A stretch of 64,000 bases of DNA, taken from Cyanophora paradoxa. Lineage: Eukaryota > Glaucocystophyceae > Cyanophorales > Cyanophoraceae. Under the pieces are notes generated by a model. The model was not told the DNA's origin. It saw only the letters and a list, made by a program, of their open reading frames with translations, and did no database searches. Shown here piece by piece: positions 12,600 through 21,930 of the stretch. The stretch spans positions 1 through 64,000 of the forward strand of contig QPMI01000564.1 in assembly GCA_004431415.1 (NCBI GenBank). The letters run 5' to 3'. How positions within the stretch are numbered: position 1 is the first letter of the stretch; the number at the start of each line of letters is the position of its first letter. A program made the position numbers and the translations under genes.

Positions 12600-13297
12600 A
12601 TCGCCGCGGATCTCAGCGTGGGCGATCGCCGCTGTACTCGGCGTTCTGGCCGCTGCGGGCGCCCGGCCACTCCCTTGCGAGTCAGACTGGCGCGATGCGC
12701 TAGCCGGCGCGTACCAGAAGACCAAGAGAATCGCCGTGTAGAGAGTGTAGAGCCAGTCGCCCACGAGGGGCAGAGACCGACTATCGGAGCGCGAAGCGCC
12801 TTGCGGCGCTAAGCGCGGTGGATAGATACGGGATGGCCTTTCAGCGATGCCCGCGGTTCTCTCGACGCTTCCCAGCGACGAGAGACGACAGTAATGCCTT
12901 GCGGCATTCAGGTTGGGATGTGTCTCGCGCGCGACTCCGTCCTGCGGGGACGGTGAACTCGCGCGGCGGGAACAGACCGGCGCAGCTGCGGGCTTCGAGG
13001 TGCCGTCGCAGTCGCGCTTACTAGTCGCGTCGCCACCTCCGGTACCACTCCTGCGTACCGGGGTGGCGGCGCGGTCCTGATCCCCCAAATCTGCATGCGT
13101 GCGCTCCTCCTCGCCCGCGCAGCGCATCAGCGGTGTACCTGTCGCGCGGTCTACACTACTGTGGTCTTCGCTTATGGCTGCGAGACCACCAGACCGCGTT
13201 CCAGGAGCGCCGTGGCCGCCCGGCGCAGGCCCACCCCGAAGGATGGCCGGGTCACTTTGAGCGACCCAGGGAGAGCGTAGCCGCCCTAGGAAGGCCG
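12600..13297. other. GC-rich spacer between tandem array and retrotransposon
   Basis: Non-repetitive GC-rich DNA. A minus-strand open frame runs through it from the array side and includes a second hydrophobic patch (WLYTLYTAILLVFWYAP) but no recognisable domain. The 3' part of the neighbouring LINE might extend here after a frame break near 13300, although I cannot recognise C-terminal LINE sequence. No supported gene. Confidence 0.35.
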
Positions 13298-15883
13298 CTA
13301 CGCCCGACGCATGCTGATTTTTGGGGTACAGCATTCCCCAACGATGGCCGTGGCTACGTAGACGCGTTGATGGACGCGCATCGCGCGCAGGTTCCAGCGA
13401 GCTCTCCGGCTGCGCATCCCGTCTACACGCTTAGCCCAGTAGGGGCGGGCGTCAAATTCGCCCCTCGGGCCGAGCGGGATGCCGAGCGTGGACGTGGACT
13501 TGACCCAGCGGATCGGAATCGCTTGGGTCCATGCTGGGAGGGTGACCGGGTGGCCGGGCCGCTTTGTCGGTGCTGCGGCTCCCGTGAACATGCCTTCGGT
13601 TTTGCCGAGATTGAGCGAGGAGCCGTTGTACTTCCCTGCTTTCTGGTACTTAGCTATGGTTTTCTTAACTGGCAGACCGGGGTCTGGGCTGCGGGGATTG
13701 ATCTTGAGCGAGTGCGCTGCGTCGTCGGCGTATTGGACCAGCTTGGATTCGATCCCGGGGTCCCGAGGGGCGGGTACGCCTGTGATTTCGGGGTCCGCGA
13801 GGATGTCTCGCGTGGTAGGCTCTTGCTGCGTGTTAAAGAACATGCACGCGAATGGGTCGCCCTGGAGAGCGCTGCGCGTAACCGGGATGATGGTTGGGAA
13901 GATCTGCCCGTTGATCATAATTTTTGATCTAGCGCCTTTCGTGATAGCTCGGACGTCGGCGAGGAATTCGGGCGGGAAGCCCTGGACCGCTAGGACCCGG
14001 AGCGCATAGAGGTGTTCTACGCGGTCGTACGCTTTCTCGAAGTCGGTATTTAGTATCACGACATGCTGGTCCGTACGGTCCGCGTGACGGATGACGGCTT
14101 GCATCTGCCAGACGTTGTCTGCCCCAGTGCGGTCCGGCATAAAGCCCGTTTGGACGGAGCTGATGGTGTGCTGGCATGCGGGCGCTATGCGCTTCGCGAG
14201 AACCGCTCCGAGGAGGCGGCGGTCGATTTGCAGGAGGGTGATCGGGCGCCAGTTCTGGATTTTATCGCGGTCTCCTTTCTTATATAGCAGTTGGGTTAGC
14301 CCCGTGCGTTGGCGCTTCGATAGGGTGCCCAGCGCGCGCGCGCAGTTATAGCTTTCTGTGACTATCGGGCCGAGGATGTCCCAGAACGTGAGATAGAACT
14401 TTACGGTGAGGCCGTCCTCGCCCGGCGCTGTCGACTTATTCATCTCTTTTAGGCTTTCCTCGATCTCGCCAACCGTATAGGAGGCGCGCATCGGGGGGTG
14501 CAAGGGCGGGGGCGCTGTATCGAGGCAGCGGGATAAGAGCTCGGCCTCCTCACACGTGAGGGGGTCGGCGGGGGTGAGAAGGTGGGCGGTGCGCAGTTTC
14601 TCGACGACCGCCGGGAAAGCGGCGGCGGCTTCCGGCGTCACGTCTACGGGGCCCGAGGCTCCCGGTTCCGAAGACGGGCGAGCGCCTTCCGGCTCGGGCC
14701 CCGTGGGCTGCGGGTTCGGCCTAGCCGTTCCCTGGTGCGGGCGAGCGCCTTCAGGCTCCGACCCCGCGGTGGTGCCTGGGCGAGCATTGGAATGCTCCGT
14801 TGCCCGTGGTTCTTGGCGGCGGGCCGGGGCCGCCGGAGCCGTGGGCGGCGTGGCCGCCGGGAGGTCGGGGGGGAGCGGGCGTTGGGCCGCGAGGAGCTCC
14901 GTGTAGTATGCGCAGGCGTGCGCCGCCATGTCTTCCTCCGTCGTGGCCGCCGGGGTACCCTCTCGCGGGGGGTACGGCTGCAGCGAGCGCATACGGTTGT
15001 CAGCCGAGGAGTACTTAATATGACGGGCGAGCTCGGGGGGGACTGTGTGCACGTGCGCGAGGGAGCGCTCTAGGTGCTTGCGGGAGCTAAGAGCCGCGTC
15101 TGCGGCATCGAGCGCTGCTTCCTGGACGGTCAGGTAGCCCATATCGGCGACCGCGTAGTCTTCTTCGGTGGTGTCTACCTTCGCGTCTTGGAGCGCTTGT
15201 TCCGCGTCGCGCCAGAGGCCTGCGATCACTTCGCGGGCGTCTCGGACTTCCGAGTCAGCCTGGGGGCGGGTGCGGCGGGCGATCTCCCTGTATGCAGCGA
15301 AGAGCTCGTCGAGCCAGCGCTGCCACTCCGTGGTGCCGAGAGCCGGCTGGCGAGTGAGCGCTTCGGCCGTGCAGGCCCGCACGGACCGCTGGAACGGCGG
15401 GAAGTGGAGGATGCGGTCGTGGAGCCTGAAGCGGGCCGCTCGGGGCGCGATGATGGCGTCCGTATGGAGCCGCGCGTAGACCGCGTCGTGGTCAGGGCGC
15501 GGGGCCGCGCCCGCCGTGCGAAGGATACCGACGCGCTCCGCCGCGACGCAGAGGTCGGCGGAGAGGAGGGCGTAGTCCAGGCGCGCCGCGTTCTGGTCGA
15601 AGCGGTTCGTCTTGCGGTGCCAGCGCGTGTAGATGCGGTCTCGTGGCCGCCTGCGGCGATGTTCGTCGAACAGGTCCAAGTCAGCCATGAGATCGGACCA
15701 GTGCCCGAAGGGGGGCGGTGCGCCGGCGCGGCGGCGGCTTTCTAAATGCGGGAGCGCGTAAGCGTTTAGGTCGCCGCCTAGAGTGAGGGCGTCGTTCGGG
15801 GGAAGCTGGAGCGATTCGATCGCCTGGGTGACGCCTGCCGCCAGGCGTTTCTGCGAGGCTGCGTCATTAGGGGCGTAACACAT
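13298..15883 (-). pseudogene. LINE-type non-LTR retrotransposon ORF2 fragment (endonuclease C-terminal half plus reverse transcriptase)
   Basis: An 861-residue minus-strand frame. It starts inside an apurinic-endonuclease-type domain: the YAPND motif (residues 3-7), GGDLNAY (36-42) and the terminal DHDAV motif (131-135) are seen, but the N-terminal ~100 residues with the first catalytic motifs are missing. The reverse transcriptase follows: APGEDGL, LNTDFEKAYDRVEH (motif A), SALQGDPFA (motif B) and QYADDAAHSL (motif C, YADD at 718-721). This arrangement is that of LINE elements of the L1/Zepp type. An in-frame stop blocks extension just beyond 15905, so the copy is 5'-truncated, typical of LINE insertion. 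The C-terminal end at 13298 lacks the usual downstream region and may also be broken. The copy looks non-autonomous. It lies directly against the AT-rich left flank of element 1. Confidence 0.88.
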
Positions 15884-16172
15884 AGAGAAAGCCCGCGTTT
15901 TATCCCTCGGCTAAGTTTAATTATATTTTGTTTATATTTTACCTATATTTATTGCATATTTTACGTATATTTATGTGTATTTATCCTTTATTCTTGTCTT
16001 TTATGTGCGTATTTCGTATAAATTACTAACGTAACCCTTACTGAAATTTAATTTATTCGTATCTCCGATGTATTTTACCTCTATCTCTCGTAATCATTTG
16101 TATTTGAGGTGGATTTTAAACTTATTTAAATTATATCACGCCTCCTGATAAAACGCGGGCTTTCTCTATGTG
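15879..16172. repeat. Perfect 26-bp inverted repeat flanking 242 bp of AT-rich DNA
   Basis: The strand at 15879-15904 (starting CACATAGAGAAAGCCCGCG) is exactly the reverse complement of 16147-16172 (GATAAAACGCGGGCTTTCTC onward). The left arm is also the first recognisable codons of the truncated LINE frame, so the right arm is an inverted copy of LINE sequence, or both arms belong to another element into which the LINE ran. The 242 bp between the arms is almost pure A/T with no open frame. Confidence 0.85.
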
Positions 16173-16362
16173 TGATATTACGCATTATCGTGTATAATGA
16201 TATGGAAATAATATGTGTATGCATTATAATGAAATACTTTGAAAAATATGTATTTAATTATACAAGAAATATGTATGAAATTATAATGAAATTCCATCGA
16301 AAAATAATAAAATGTTCTGTGGATTAAATGCGTATCGTATATGGAGCGGATATGGCGCGTTG

Positions 16363-16556
16363 TAAACAGCTACAATGTGCTGTAAGGAGCGCGTGACGTG
16401 TAATACAATAAGGATATTATAGTATTCTAAATAGATCTTGTGTTATTATAATGGTATTTTCTATGTGTAACAGGTGTAACAGGTTCATCCCAAACTTTCC
16501 CCTAGGAGGAGGTCGGCGGTTTGGGAGTTTGGGATAGACCTGTTACACCCGTTACA
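16363..16556. repeat. Motif-plus-palindrome module, element 1 copy 1
   Basis: Opens with the motif CAGCTACAATGTGCTGTAAG followed by GAGCGCG, then ~70 bp of A/T-rich DNA, then a ~91-bp imperfect palindrome (16466-16556). Its left arm carries TGTAACAGGTGTAACAGGT and CCCAAACTTTCCCCTAGG, and its right arm the reverse complement, ending CCTGTTACACCCGTTACA. It is repeated at 16560-16788 and, inverted, at 28371-28462. Confidence 0.85.
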
Positions 16557-16559
16557 ACG

Positions 16560-16788
16560 TAAACAACTACAATGTGCTGTATGGAACGCGGGGCGTATAA
16601 TACAACAAGGATAATATATGATACTTTATGATTACTTATAGTATTCTTTATGACTGAGATTATGTTATTTTAATGGGTTCTTACTGATAATGGTATTTGT
16701 AACAGGTGTTACGGGTTCATCCCAAACTTTCCCCTAGGAGAAGGTCGGCGGCTTGGAACTTTGGGGAGAACCTGTTACACCTGTTACA
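16560..16788. repeat. Motif-plus-palindrome module, element 1 copy 2
   Basis: Tandem repeat of the preceding module: the motif AACAACTACAATGTGCTGTA at 16562 and following, a diverged A/T-rich spacer, then a palindrome at 16698-16788 that starts TGTAACAGGTGTTACGGG and ends ACCTGTTACACCTGTTACAC. The flank TTACTGATAATGGTAT is shared, in inverted form, with the internal copy at 28.4 kb. Confidence 0.85.
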
Positions 16789-17169
16789 CTACACTGAAAA
16801 TACATAAATTAACCTGTTACATCTTCTTTTACCACTTATTACCGTGTCGGAAATCTCGATAGCTTATGTCTCTCCGTTTGCGGAGATCCACCAAAGATAC
16901 CTATTATCCTCTCTTCTATTAAACATGATATATTACATGTCTTTCGCTCCGCTAAAAGAAAAGATCTTTAAACTAAACAGTAAAATCAGTTTATTGAGTA
17001 ATTTATAAAAATAATTTGGTTGTTCATCAATAAACACTTACAGTAAACTGTTTTACTGTCTGTTCTATCGTTAACTCTTTCACATTTTGCGAAAACCTTG
17101 ACAATAAAACACTCAGGTAGCCTGATTTTATTGACAGTAAAAATGAAAGCCTCACTGTATATCGTGCGA

Positions 17170-17252
17170 AAAATGAAAAGCCCCGTGAGCTACACAAATT
17201 GATTTAAGGAAGTTGTGATATAGAGGGTTAAGAAAGAAAAATATTTTCTGTG
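17170..17252 (+). promoter_or_regulatory. Duplicated upstream region, copy 1
   Basis: About 80 bp, including GAAAAGCCCCGTGAGC, GATTTAAGGAAGTTG and AAGAAAGAAAAATATTTTCT, immediately upstream of the gene at 17269. A close copy lies at 19590-19680, just upstream of the gene at 19689. The terminal AAAATATTTTCT matches the motif found before the AT-hook and primase-helicase genes, so I read it as a viral promoter region. Confidence 0.6.
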
Positions 17253-17268
17253 TAAGAGATAAGTAACA

Positions 17269-17589
17269 ATGGAACCCGTAGCTGATATACCACCTTTCCG
17301 TGAAAATAACAATAGAATTCGCGCTTACAATATTCCGATAGAAGGAAATCCTGCTTTTTCAGAAATTCTTAAATTAAGTATGTTTGCTAATATGCAAATG
17401 CTAACGGTTATACAAGCTATTGAATTTGGACGACATGGATTCGGTGATGATCTTAAACTTACTCATATCTCATCTATTGGATATTATCCGTCTAATACCA
17501 AAGAAGTATATGTTCATACCTATGATAATCGGTTTTGTCGGCTGTATGAAGATGAAGTAGACAAGATCCGTGCTCCTGCGGAGCACTAA
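17269..17589 (+). CDS. Hypothetical protein, 106 aa (element 1 left arm)
   Basis: Not recognised. An ATG-initiated frame of 106 residues, rich in Asn, Ile and Tyr with no membrane segment and no obvious metal-binding pattern; AT-rich codon use matches the viral genes and not the GC-rich surroundings. It sits directly behind the duplicated promoter-like block, with the AAAATATTTTCT motif 17-30 bp before the start, which is the best evidence that it is real. Its last codons run into the small hairpin at 17570-17586, and the mobile repeat begins only 5 bp after the stop. The original C-terminus may therefore have been replaced when the repeat inserted. Confidence 0.6.
   Translation: MEPVADIPPFRENNNRIRAYNIPIEGNPAFSEILKLSMFANMQMLTVIQAIEFGRHGFGDDLKLTHISSIGYYPSNTKEVYVHTYDNRFCRLYEDEVDKIRAPAEH
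17570..17586 (+). terminator. Short perfect hairpin at end of the 17269 gene
   Basis: GTGCTCC-TGC-GGAGCAC, a 7-bp perfect stem with a 3-base loop overlapping the stop codon region. It could act in transcript 3'-end formation or simply mark the junction with the adjacent mobile repeat. Function is inferred from position only. Confidence 0.3.
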
Positions 17590-17946
17590 GTACGGCGAAG
17601 CCTCGCGGACGCCCTCGCGGCTGTCACAGTCGGCCTATAGGGCACTGGCCAGCGGCCTGGCCGATCGCGAACAGCTTTCTGGCTGGAAGCTGGCTGGCTG
17701 ACGGCCAGTCCAGCTACTACTGGCCGGCTAGAGGAATATAACTAGAGAAATATTAATGTACTGAGGAAATAAAGGGAGGCCGGATCCCGGTGCAGGTTGA
17801 GAGGAGATGCATAATATAATATTGTTGAGAGGGAGGCCCGGAAGGGGCGAGGTTCTCGCGGCCAGGCGCATGCACAGAGCTTGCGAATCGCTTAAACAGA
17901 ATCTCGAATGCATATAGCATCGATGTGCGGGGCTACGGAGGCGAGG

Positions 17947-18600
17947 GCGCGCGGAAAGACGTGCAGGTCCATGCAGGATCGAATTTTCGGGGTCGGCTGG
18001 GTCCTCGCGCCCTGTCGCGCCCTTGGGGCTTGCATTACGCTTTGAAAAGCTCTCAAATGAATATTATAGCGATGCCCATGCGCAAGAATGCGAGGGCGCG
18101 CGGAAAGCGGTTCAGGTCCCTCAAGGATCGAATTTTCGGGGTCGGCTGGGTCCCCGCGGCCCGGCGCATCTGCAAAGCGTGCGGAACGCTTGATCTACAT
18201 CTCAAATGCTTATGCTATTGTTCCGCGCATGCGCCGCGGCGTGGGCGCGCGGAAAGATGTCCGGGCCCGTGCAGGATCGAATTTTTGCCGCCGGCTGGGT
18301 TCGCGTGCTCTTTCGCGTCTTCGAAGCTTGTGGAAGGCTTTGATAAAATCTCAAATGAATATTGTACCGATGCGCATGCGCAAGAATGCGAGGGCGCGCG
18401 GAAAGATGTTCAGGTCTGTCAAGGATCAAATTTTCGGGGTCGGCTGGGTCCTCGCGGCCTGGTGCATTTAGAGACCGTGCGAAAGGCTTCTTCTACATCT
18501 CAAATGCTTATGCTATTGTTGCGCGCATGCGCCGCAGCGTGAGCGCGCGGAAAGATGTCCGGGCCCGTGCAGGATCGAATTTTTGCCATCGGGTACCTTC
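17947..18600 (+). repeat. Five tandem 149-bp sub-repeats
   Basis: The core GCGCGCGGAAAG recurs at 17947, 18096, 18245, 18394 and 18543, exactly 149 bp apart each time. Each is followed by a GGATCGAATTTT-like string and a GTCGGCTGGG-like string. The same 149-bp spacing occurs in the array units to the right, for example 35010, 35159 and 35308. Confidence 0.85.
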
Positions 18601-19054
18601 CTGCGCTATTCCGGCTCCAAAAAGCGGATTTCGGGGGTGTGCAGGCGCTGCTATGTGTATGCGCGCCAGTTCGCATCGATTGCGCGCGTCGAGGGACCGG
18701 GCGGGACCGGCTGGATCAATGTTTCGAATTCGGCCGATTCTTCGCACTGGAGCGTCGAGGGCGCCCGAAATCGAGCTTGCGGCGATGCGCTCGCGCTCGC
18801 GCGTCATTCTGTATCGTTCTGGGGCGTCCCTGGCGCGATTTCGTCGCGGGACCGGGCGGGACCGGGTCCCACCTTCTGACTCGCACTGCGTTTGTCGGAG
18901 GTTAAGTACCGGAATTGATCCTGGAGGGAATTCGATTTTCGCGGGACGCCCACGGGAGAGCGGTCGTCTTAGGGGAGCCAGGACGCTAAAAATGGATCTA
19001 GAGAGGTCTGTGGGGGTTAGGGTAGGTGAGTCATTAGCGGCAATCGCGTCCGTG

Positions 19055-19083
19055 TCGAGGCAGAATTAATAATTCTGCCTCGA
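19055..19083. repeat. 29-bp near-perfect palindrome
   Basis: TCGAGGCAGAATT-AAT-AATTCTGCCTCGA, a 13-bp perfect stem around AAT, with outer GTGTC / GACAC a few bases further out. It lies in the right part of the isolated mobile repeat, where that copy is diverged from the arrayed units, and may be a remnant end of another insertion. Confidence 0.7.
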
Positions 19084-19191
19084 GGGAGTGCGACACGGAA
19101 ATTATTTAGCAGGGGGGATCTTGAGTGGAAAAAAAGGTTAAAAAAGGAATTAGGGTCGTCGGTTTTTGGGTTTGAGAAAGAGGCTTCGCCT

Positions 19192-19587
19192 GATGAGGAT
19201 GTAAGGGTAAACATTGATAATTATCGGAAAATCTTAGACTTAACGGATGTTTTCAATGATGAAATTGAGCTACAAAATGAATTAACATTTCTTTTGGTTC
19301 GTGTAAGGGATTATATAGGTAAAAATGCTCGTCGGCTCGAAATTGAAAGGTTGCTACGTCGGGTTTATCTTGATGTGCCAAAACGTGATCTATCACGTGT
19401 TCATGATAAATTCGAAAAATACGGTTTAGTCATCAGAAGCCGTGTAAGTCTCCGTAAGTTGCTATATAAACATGGTGCAATTTGGACAACACGGACAGGA
19501 TGGTATATAGCCGAAAAAAATGAGAGTAATGAAATACTTGTGGACATTTTCGGTGCGCGGCATTACCCATATATTGATGAGTTTTAG
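19192..19587 (+). pseudogene. 5'-truncated viral gene, 131 codons remain
   Basis: An open frame with viral (AT-rich) codon use that has no ATG in a sensible position. It continues without a stop back to the edge of the mobile repeat at 19190, so the 5' part seems lost by that insertion. The remaining protein is basic and hydrophilic, with a run of Arg/Lys-rich helices (IERLLRRVY, SLRKLLYKH) and the C-terminus ARHYPYIDEF. I do not recognise the family. It lies just upstream of the second promoter-like repeat and the 19689 gene. Confidence 0.5.
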
Positions 19588-19589
19588 GC

Positions 19590-19680
19590 AAAAATTGAAA
19601 GCCCCGTGAGCAACACAAAATGATTTAAGGAAGTTGCGATATATAGGGGTAAGAAAGAAAGAGAAAAATTTTTCCGTGAC
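19590..19680 (+). promoter_or_regulatory. Duplicated upstream region, copy 2
   Basis: Close copy of 17170-17252: GAAAGCCCCGTGAGC, GATTTAAGGAAGTTGCGATA and AAGAAAGAGAAAAATTTTT precede the ATG at 19689. The conservation against A/T-rich drift suggests a shared control region for the two left-arm genes. Confidence 0.6.
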
Positions 19681-19688
19681 GTATTACA

Positions 19689-19967
19689 ATGTCGCGTGCT
19701 GAAATGTTTAAGGAGATCTCCGATATCATGGAAGCCGCCGAATACTTCTATAAAGAAAACGATACCCTTTACCCTTCTCTGTCTCAAATTGTGGCGATCG
19801 GTTTTTTAGCTGATAGACCCGACCGACTGTATGCAAAGAGTGATGAAAACCACTTTTTCCACTATCAAAAGCAAACTTTAAAAAGAGGAAAGGTGGAATA
19901 CAACGTTAAAGCACTGTTTAACTTTGGCGGCGAGTTCATCCCTCTTATCGAATTCAAAAACCACTAA
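19689..19967 (+). CDS. Hypothetical protein, 92 aa (element 1)
   Basis: ATG-initiated 92-residue frame, not recognised. It begins with an acidic helical segment (SRAEMFKEISDIMEAAEYFY) and ends in a basic/aromatic part (FNFGGEFIPLIEFKNH). No membrane segment or zinc-binding pattern. It is preceded by the duplicated promoter-like block with GAGAAAAATTTTTCC ~10-25 bp upstream. It converges tail to tail with the minus-strand minor capsid gene: its stop (ending 19967) overlaps the end of that gene (19964) by 4 bp, a compactness typical of small dsDNA viruses. Confidence 0.65.
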   Translation: MSRAEMFKEISDIMEAAEYFYKENDTLYPSLSQIVAIGFLADRPDRLYAKSDENHFFHYQKQTLKRGKVEYNVKALFNFGGEFIPLIEFKNH

Positions 19968-20875
19968 TCATTACCTAACGCTAAAAATTCCAATTGGAAC
20001 GAATTATCGATACCGTTCATATCTACAACATCACCGTAATAATCACGAAACTCTACCGTTAACTCATTAATCACCAAATTACGATCGTTTATTTTTATGT
20101 ATTCGCCATGCTCTCCGCTATGGTAGATATACTTCCCGATGTCCTGACTTAATTGTAAACGCAAAATTGCGCCTTGGTTCTGTGGTTGCGATCGTGGAAC
20201 TATGTTATGGTTTGCCGCAAATGTGGCAATTTCTTTAATGTGCATATAAATGTATTGTTCAGCGTTCATATCCGCCATCTTTGGACTAACCCCTTTAAAA
20301 GCCATCGGTGCCGCTACTAACTCCGCTCCCTCGAATGTTATACCCCACTGTGGGTGATCCGGTGTTATCGGAGTCCCCGCATAAAATAAGATATTTTCGG
20401 GAGCATATAAAGACCTATTATTATCTATTATCTGTTCTGCGCTTCCTAATAATGTTGTTGCACTGAGACCCAATAACTTAGCTATCCTATTGTTTCCGGC
20501 GATGAGTTCAAAAGCATAATTACTATAAAACTCTAACTTGTATGTCGTCGGATTGTAGTATATCTTAAATAATATATTGTCAGTAACGGCATAATTTAAA
20601 CCATAATTATATGGCTGTGTCACCCCGAAGTGTCCTTGGTTTATGTTACCACTCGGTAACGGAAATACTTGCTGATTGACATAAACGCCATCAATATTAT
20701 ATCGTATGTAAATAAAATCGGTTCCTATTGAATTATAGATACTGTTCGGAATCTCAGCATACAAAACGCGACATTGCCGCGGTTTGGTTATTCGTCTTGT
20801 GAGTGCAACCCTATAAGAGTTTTCTTTTTGTCCTTGTTGTCGATCTCTACTATCGACATTGATAAGACGAATCAT
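19964..20875 (-). CDS. Minor capsid / penton-like protein, 303 aa (element 1)
   Basis: A 303-residue protein with the N-terminal pattern NVDSRDRQ...SYRVALTRRI...CRVLYAEIPNSIYNS. This SxxRD...V.L...(V)....EiPNs.Y layout is a recurrent signature of small jelly-roll virion proteins in Polinton-like viruses, virophages and larger relatives. The divergent neighbour (20905) has the same N-terminal theme. The C-terminus (VEFRDYYGDVVDMNGIDNSF) closely parallels that of the broken element 2 gene (54487-55459), which supports orthology. It is separated from the divergent neighbour by 29 bp, so one short region must serve both starts. Assignment as penton or vertex protein rests on position and pattern, not on a determined structure. 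Confidence 0.65.
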   Translation of the reverse strand: MIRLINVDSRDRQQGQKENSYRVALTRRITKPRQCRVLYAEIPNSIYNSIGTDFIYIRYNIDGVYVNQQVFPLPSGNINQGHFGVTQPYNYGLNYAVTDNILFKIYYNPTTYKLEFYSNYAFELIAGNNRIAKLLGLSATTLLGSAEQIIDNNRSLYAPENILFYAGTPITPDHPQWGITFEGAELVAAPMAFKGVSPKMADMNAEQYIYMHIKEIATFAANHNIVPRSQPQNQGAILRLQLSQDIGKYIYHSGEHGEYIKINDRNLVINELTVEFRDYYGDVVDMNGIDNSFQLEFLALGND

Positions 20876-20904
20876 TTTATTATATGAATATAGATTAAAG
20901 AAAC
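20876..20904. promoter_or_regulatory. 29-bp bidirectional start region between two minor capsid genes
   Basis: Only 29 A/T-rich bp lie between the ATG of the minus-strand minor capsid gene and the ATG of the plus-strand one. Element 2 has the same arrangement with 27 bp (55460-55486), so the divergent geometry is conserved although the sequence itself has drifted. Confidence 0.55.
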
Positions 20905-21915
20905 ATGCCGGTCAAATATGTCGAAGTTTCATCATTTAGACAGGCTCCTAATCTCGATGCGCCGACGTCTAAGTTTATCGCTGAATTACCAAAGATGTAT
21001 GAGAATGTAAGAGCTGTCCGACTTGTTTCGGCGGAATTCTATAACTCCATTCCTCTTATCAGCGGTGAAAGTGTCCCCGGAGATGTCACAGTTAATGATT
21101 CTTTCACTATTAATTTTAGTATCGCTAATTCAGCTATCAACTCTACCAATGCACCCGCTCCCGGTTTCGATGTTTGGCGCTCGATTCGTCCCGGTCAAAG
21201 TAGCGGAAGCTTAGTAATTAATACGCATCAGGAATTAGTAAACCGTATTAATACTCGGTTTACTGGTTTAACACCCGATCCTCAAATTAGGTGTAAATGG
21301 GATACCAAAAATAAACGCGTAATATTCTATGCTCCACATGAATTTTACATAGCATTCACAACTGCTAAGGATCCTTCTAGTTCAATGGCTGAAAAATCAA
21401 ACCGACACGGTCGTATGCTTGGACTCGATGCCGGAAGAGCCGGTAACCGTTTCATCAAATCTAACATTTACTCAACTGAATATGATTCAGTTTTTACCGG
21501 TGCTAATGTTCATGGTATCATCTCTACATTCCCTACTAAGAGTTGCAAAGATAACGTATTATTTGTAAGAGTAAAAGAACTGGGTGACCTCGTTCAATGT
21601 GCCGATGGTCTCCTATCTGGATACTTCCATAAACTCGTGGTGCAAGATAAAGACTTTGCGGAACACGTTGTTTATAACTCAACAGAAGCAAACCCGTTAT
21701 ATAAATATTATGGTAAATCATTCTCTATTTCTCAATTGTCTGTAGAAATTGTGAATGCTCAAAACGAATTAATTGATTTCGAAGGGCAACCTGTGCATTT
21801 AACTTTCGAAATCCGATATGGAAATGAGCCCGCCGGTGATCCTATTTATGAGTATTTCAAAATGCGGATGGCGGAAACGCATCCAAATTATCCGGTGATT
21901 TGCAATTTTGGATAA
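20905..21915 (+). CDS. Minor capsid / penton-like protein, 336 aa (element 1)
   Basis: ATG-initiated 336-residue protein. The N-terminus (VSSFRQ...SKFIAELPKMYENVRAVRL, then VSAEFYNSIPL) has the same signature as its divergent neighbour. The element 2 counterpart at 55487 shares the layout down to the C-terminal LSFDSLTVQIL / FSISQLSVEIV-like strand and the final acidic tail. No membrane segment. It stands 51 bp upstream of the major capsid gene, in the order minor capsid - major capsid - ATPase that is common in this virus group. Jelly-roll fold is inferred. Confidence 0.65.
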   Translation: MPVKYVEVSSFRQAPNLDAPTSKFIAELPKMYENVRAVRLVSAEFYNSIPLISGESVPGDVTVNDSFTINFSIANSAINSTNAPAPGFDVWRSIRPGQSSGSLVINTHQELVNRINTRFTGLTPDPQIRCKWDTKNKRVIFYAPHEFYIAFTTAKDPSSSMAEKSNRHGRMLGLDAGRAGNRFIKSNIYSTEYDSVFTGANVHGIISTFPTKSCKDNVLFVRVKELGDLVQCADGLLSGYFHKLVVQDKDFAEHVVYNSTEANPLYKYYGKSFSISQLSVEIVNAQNELIDFEGQPVHLTFEIRYGNEPAGDPIYEYFKMRMAETHPNYPVICNFG

Positions 21916-21930
21916 TTAAGGATCATTCAC

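Larger units (their letters stand above)
2663..13334 (-). pseudogene. Pro/Ala/Ser-rich repetitive open frame, broken by homopolymer indels
   Basis: On the minus strand the tandem array reads as a chain of long open frames with one repeated theme (TPPPEASAPSPVALSGTPQ followed by PAPEAVPPPQDSASIGERR and poly-Ala). The frame switches where a G-run loses or gains a base, for example near 11010 and 11060. The upstream-most frame (11022-13334) includes the hydrophobic stretch APTVVCFVLALGVPIAAG just before the Pro-rich part, which would suit a signal peptide or signal anchor, but no nearby Met makes a clean start. The low-coordinate end leaves the array into a non-repetitive tail ending at 2663. 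This could be a cell-surface Pro-rich protein gene, intact in reality but disrupted by sequencing errors, or a decayed one. The opposite strand is almost equally open because of base composition, so even the coding strand is uncertain. Confidence 0.3.
16173..17169. other. AT-rich non-coding left flank of element 1
   Basis: No open frame of note. It contains two tandem motif-plus-palindrome modules (listed separately) and, around 17038-17060, the near-palindrome ACAGTAAACTGTTTTACTGT. Near 17100-17145 there is a TGACAATAAAA / TTTTATTGACA inverted pair. The concentration of inverted repeats without genes suits a terminal or replication-control region of the integrated virus, which is inference. 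Confidence 0.5.
17594..19190. mobile_element. Isolated ~1.6-kb mobile repeat with 11-bp terminal inverted repeats
   Basis: A GC-rich block inside the AT-rich left arm of element 1. It is bounded by GGCGAAGCCTC at 17594-17604 and its exact complement GAGGCTTCGCC at 19180-19190. The interior is a diverged copy of the ~1.3-kb units arrayed at 34.6-44.3 kb, with shared landmarks such as GGTTCTCGCGGCCAGGCGCA, CGCTTAAACAGAATCTCG and GAATTGATCC. No transposase or credible coding frame is present, so it would be non-autonomous. I do not see a convincing target-site duplication. The insertion appears to have cut the gene whose 3' part survives at 19192-19587. Confidence 0.65.
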
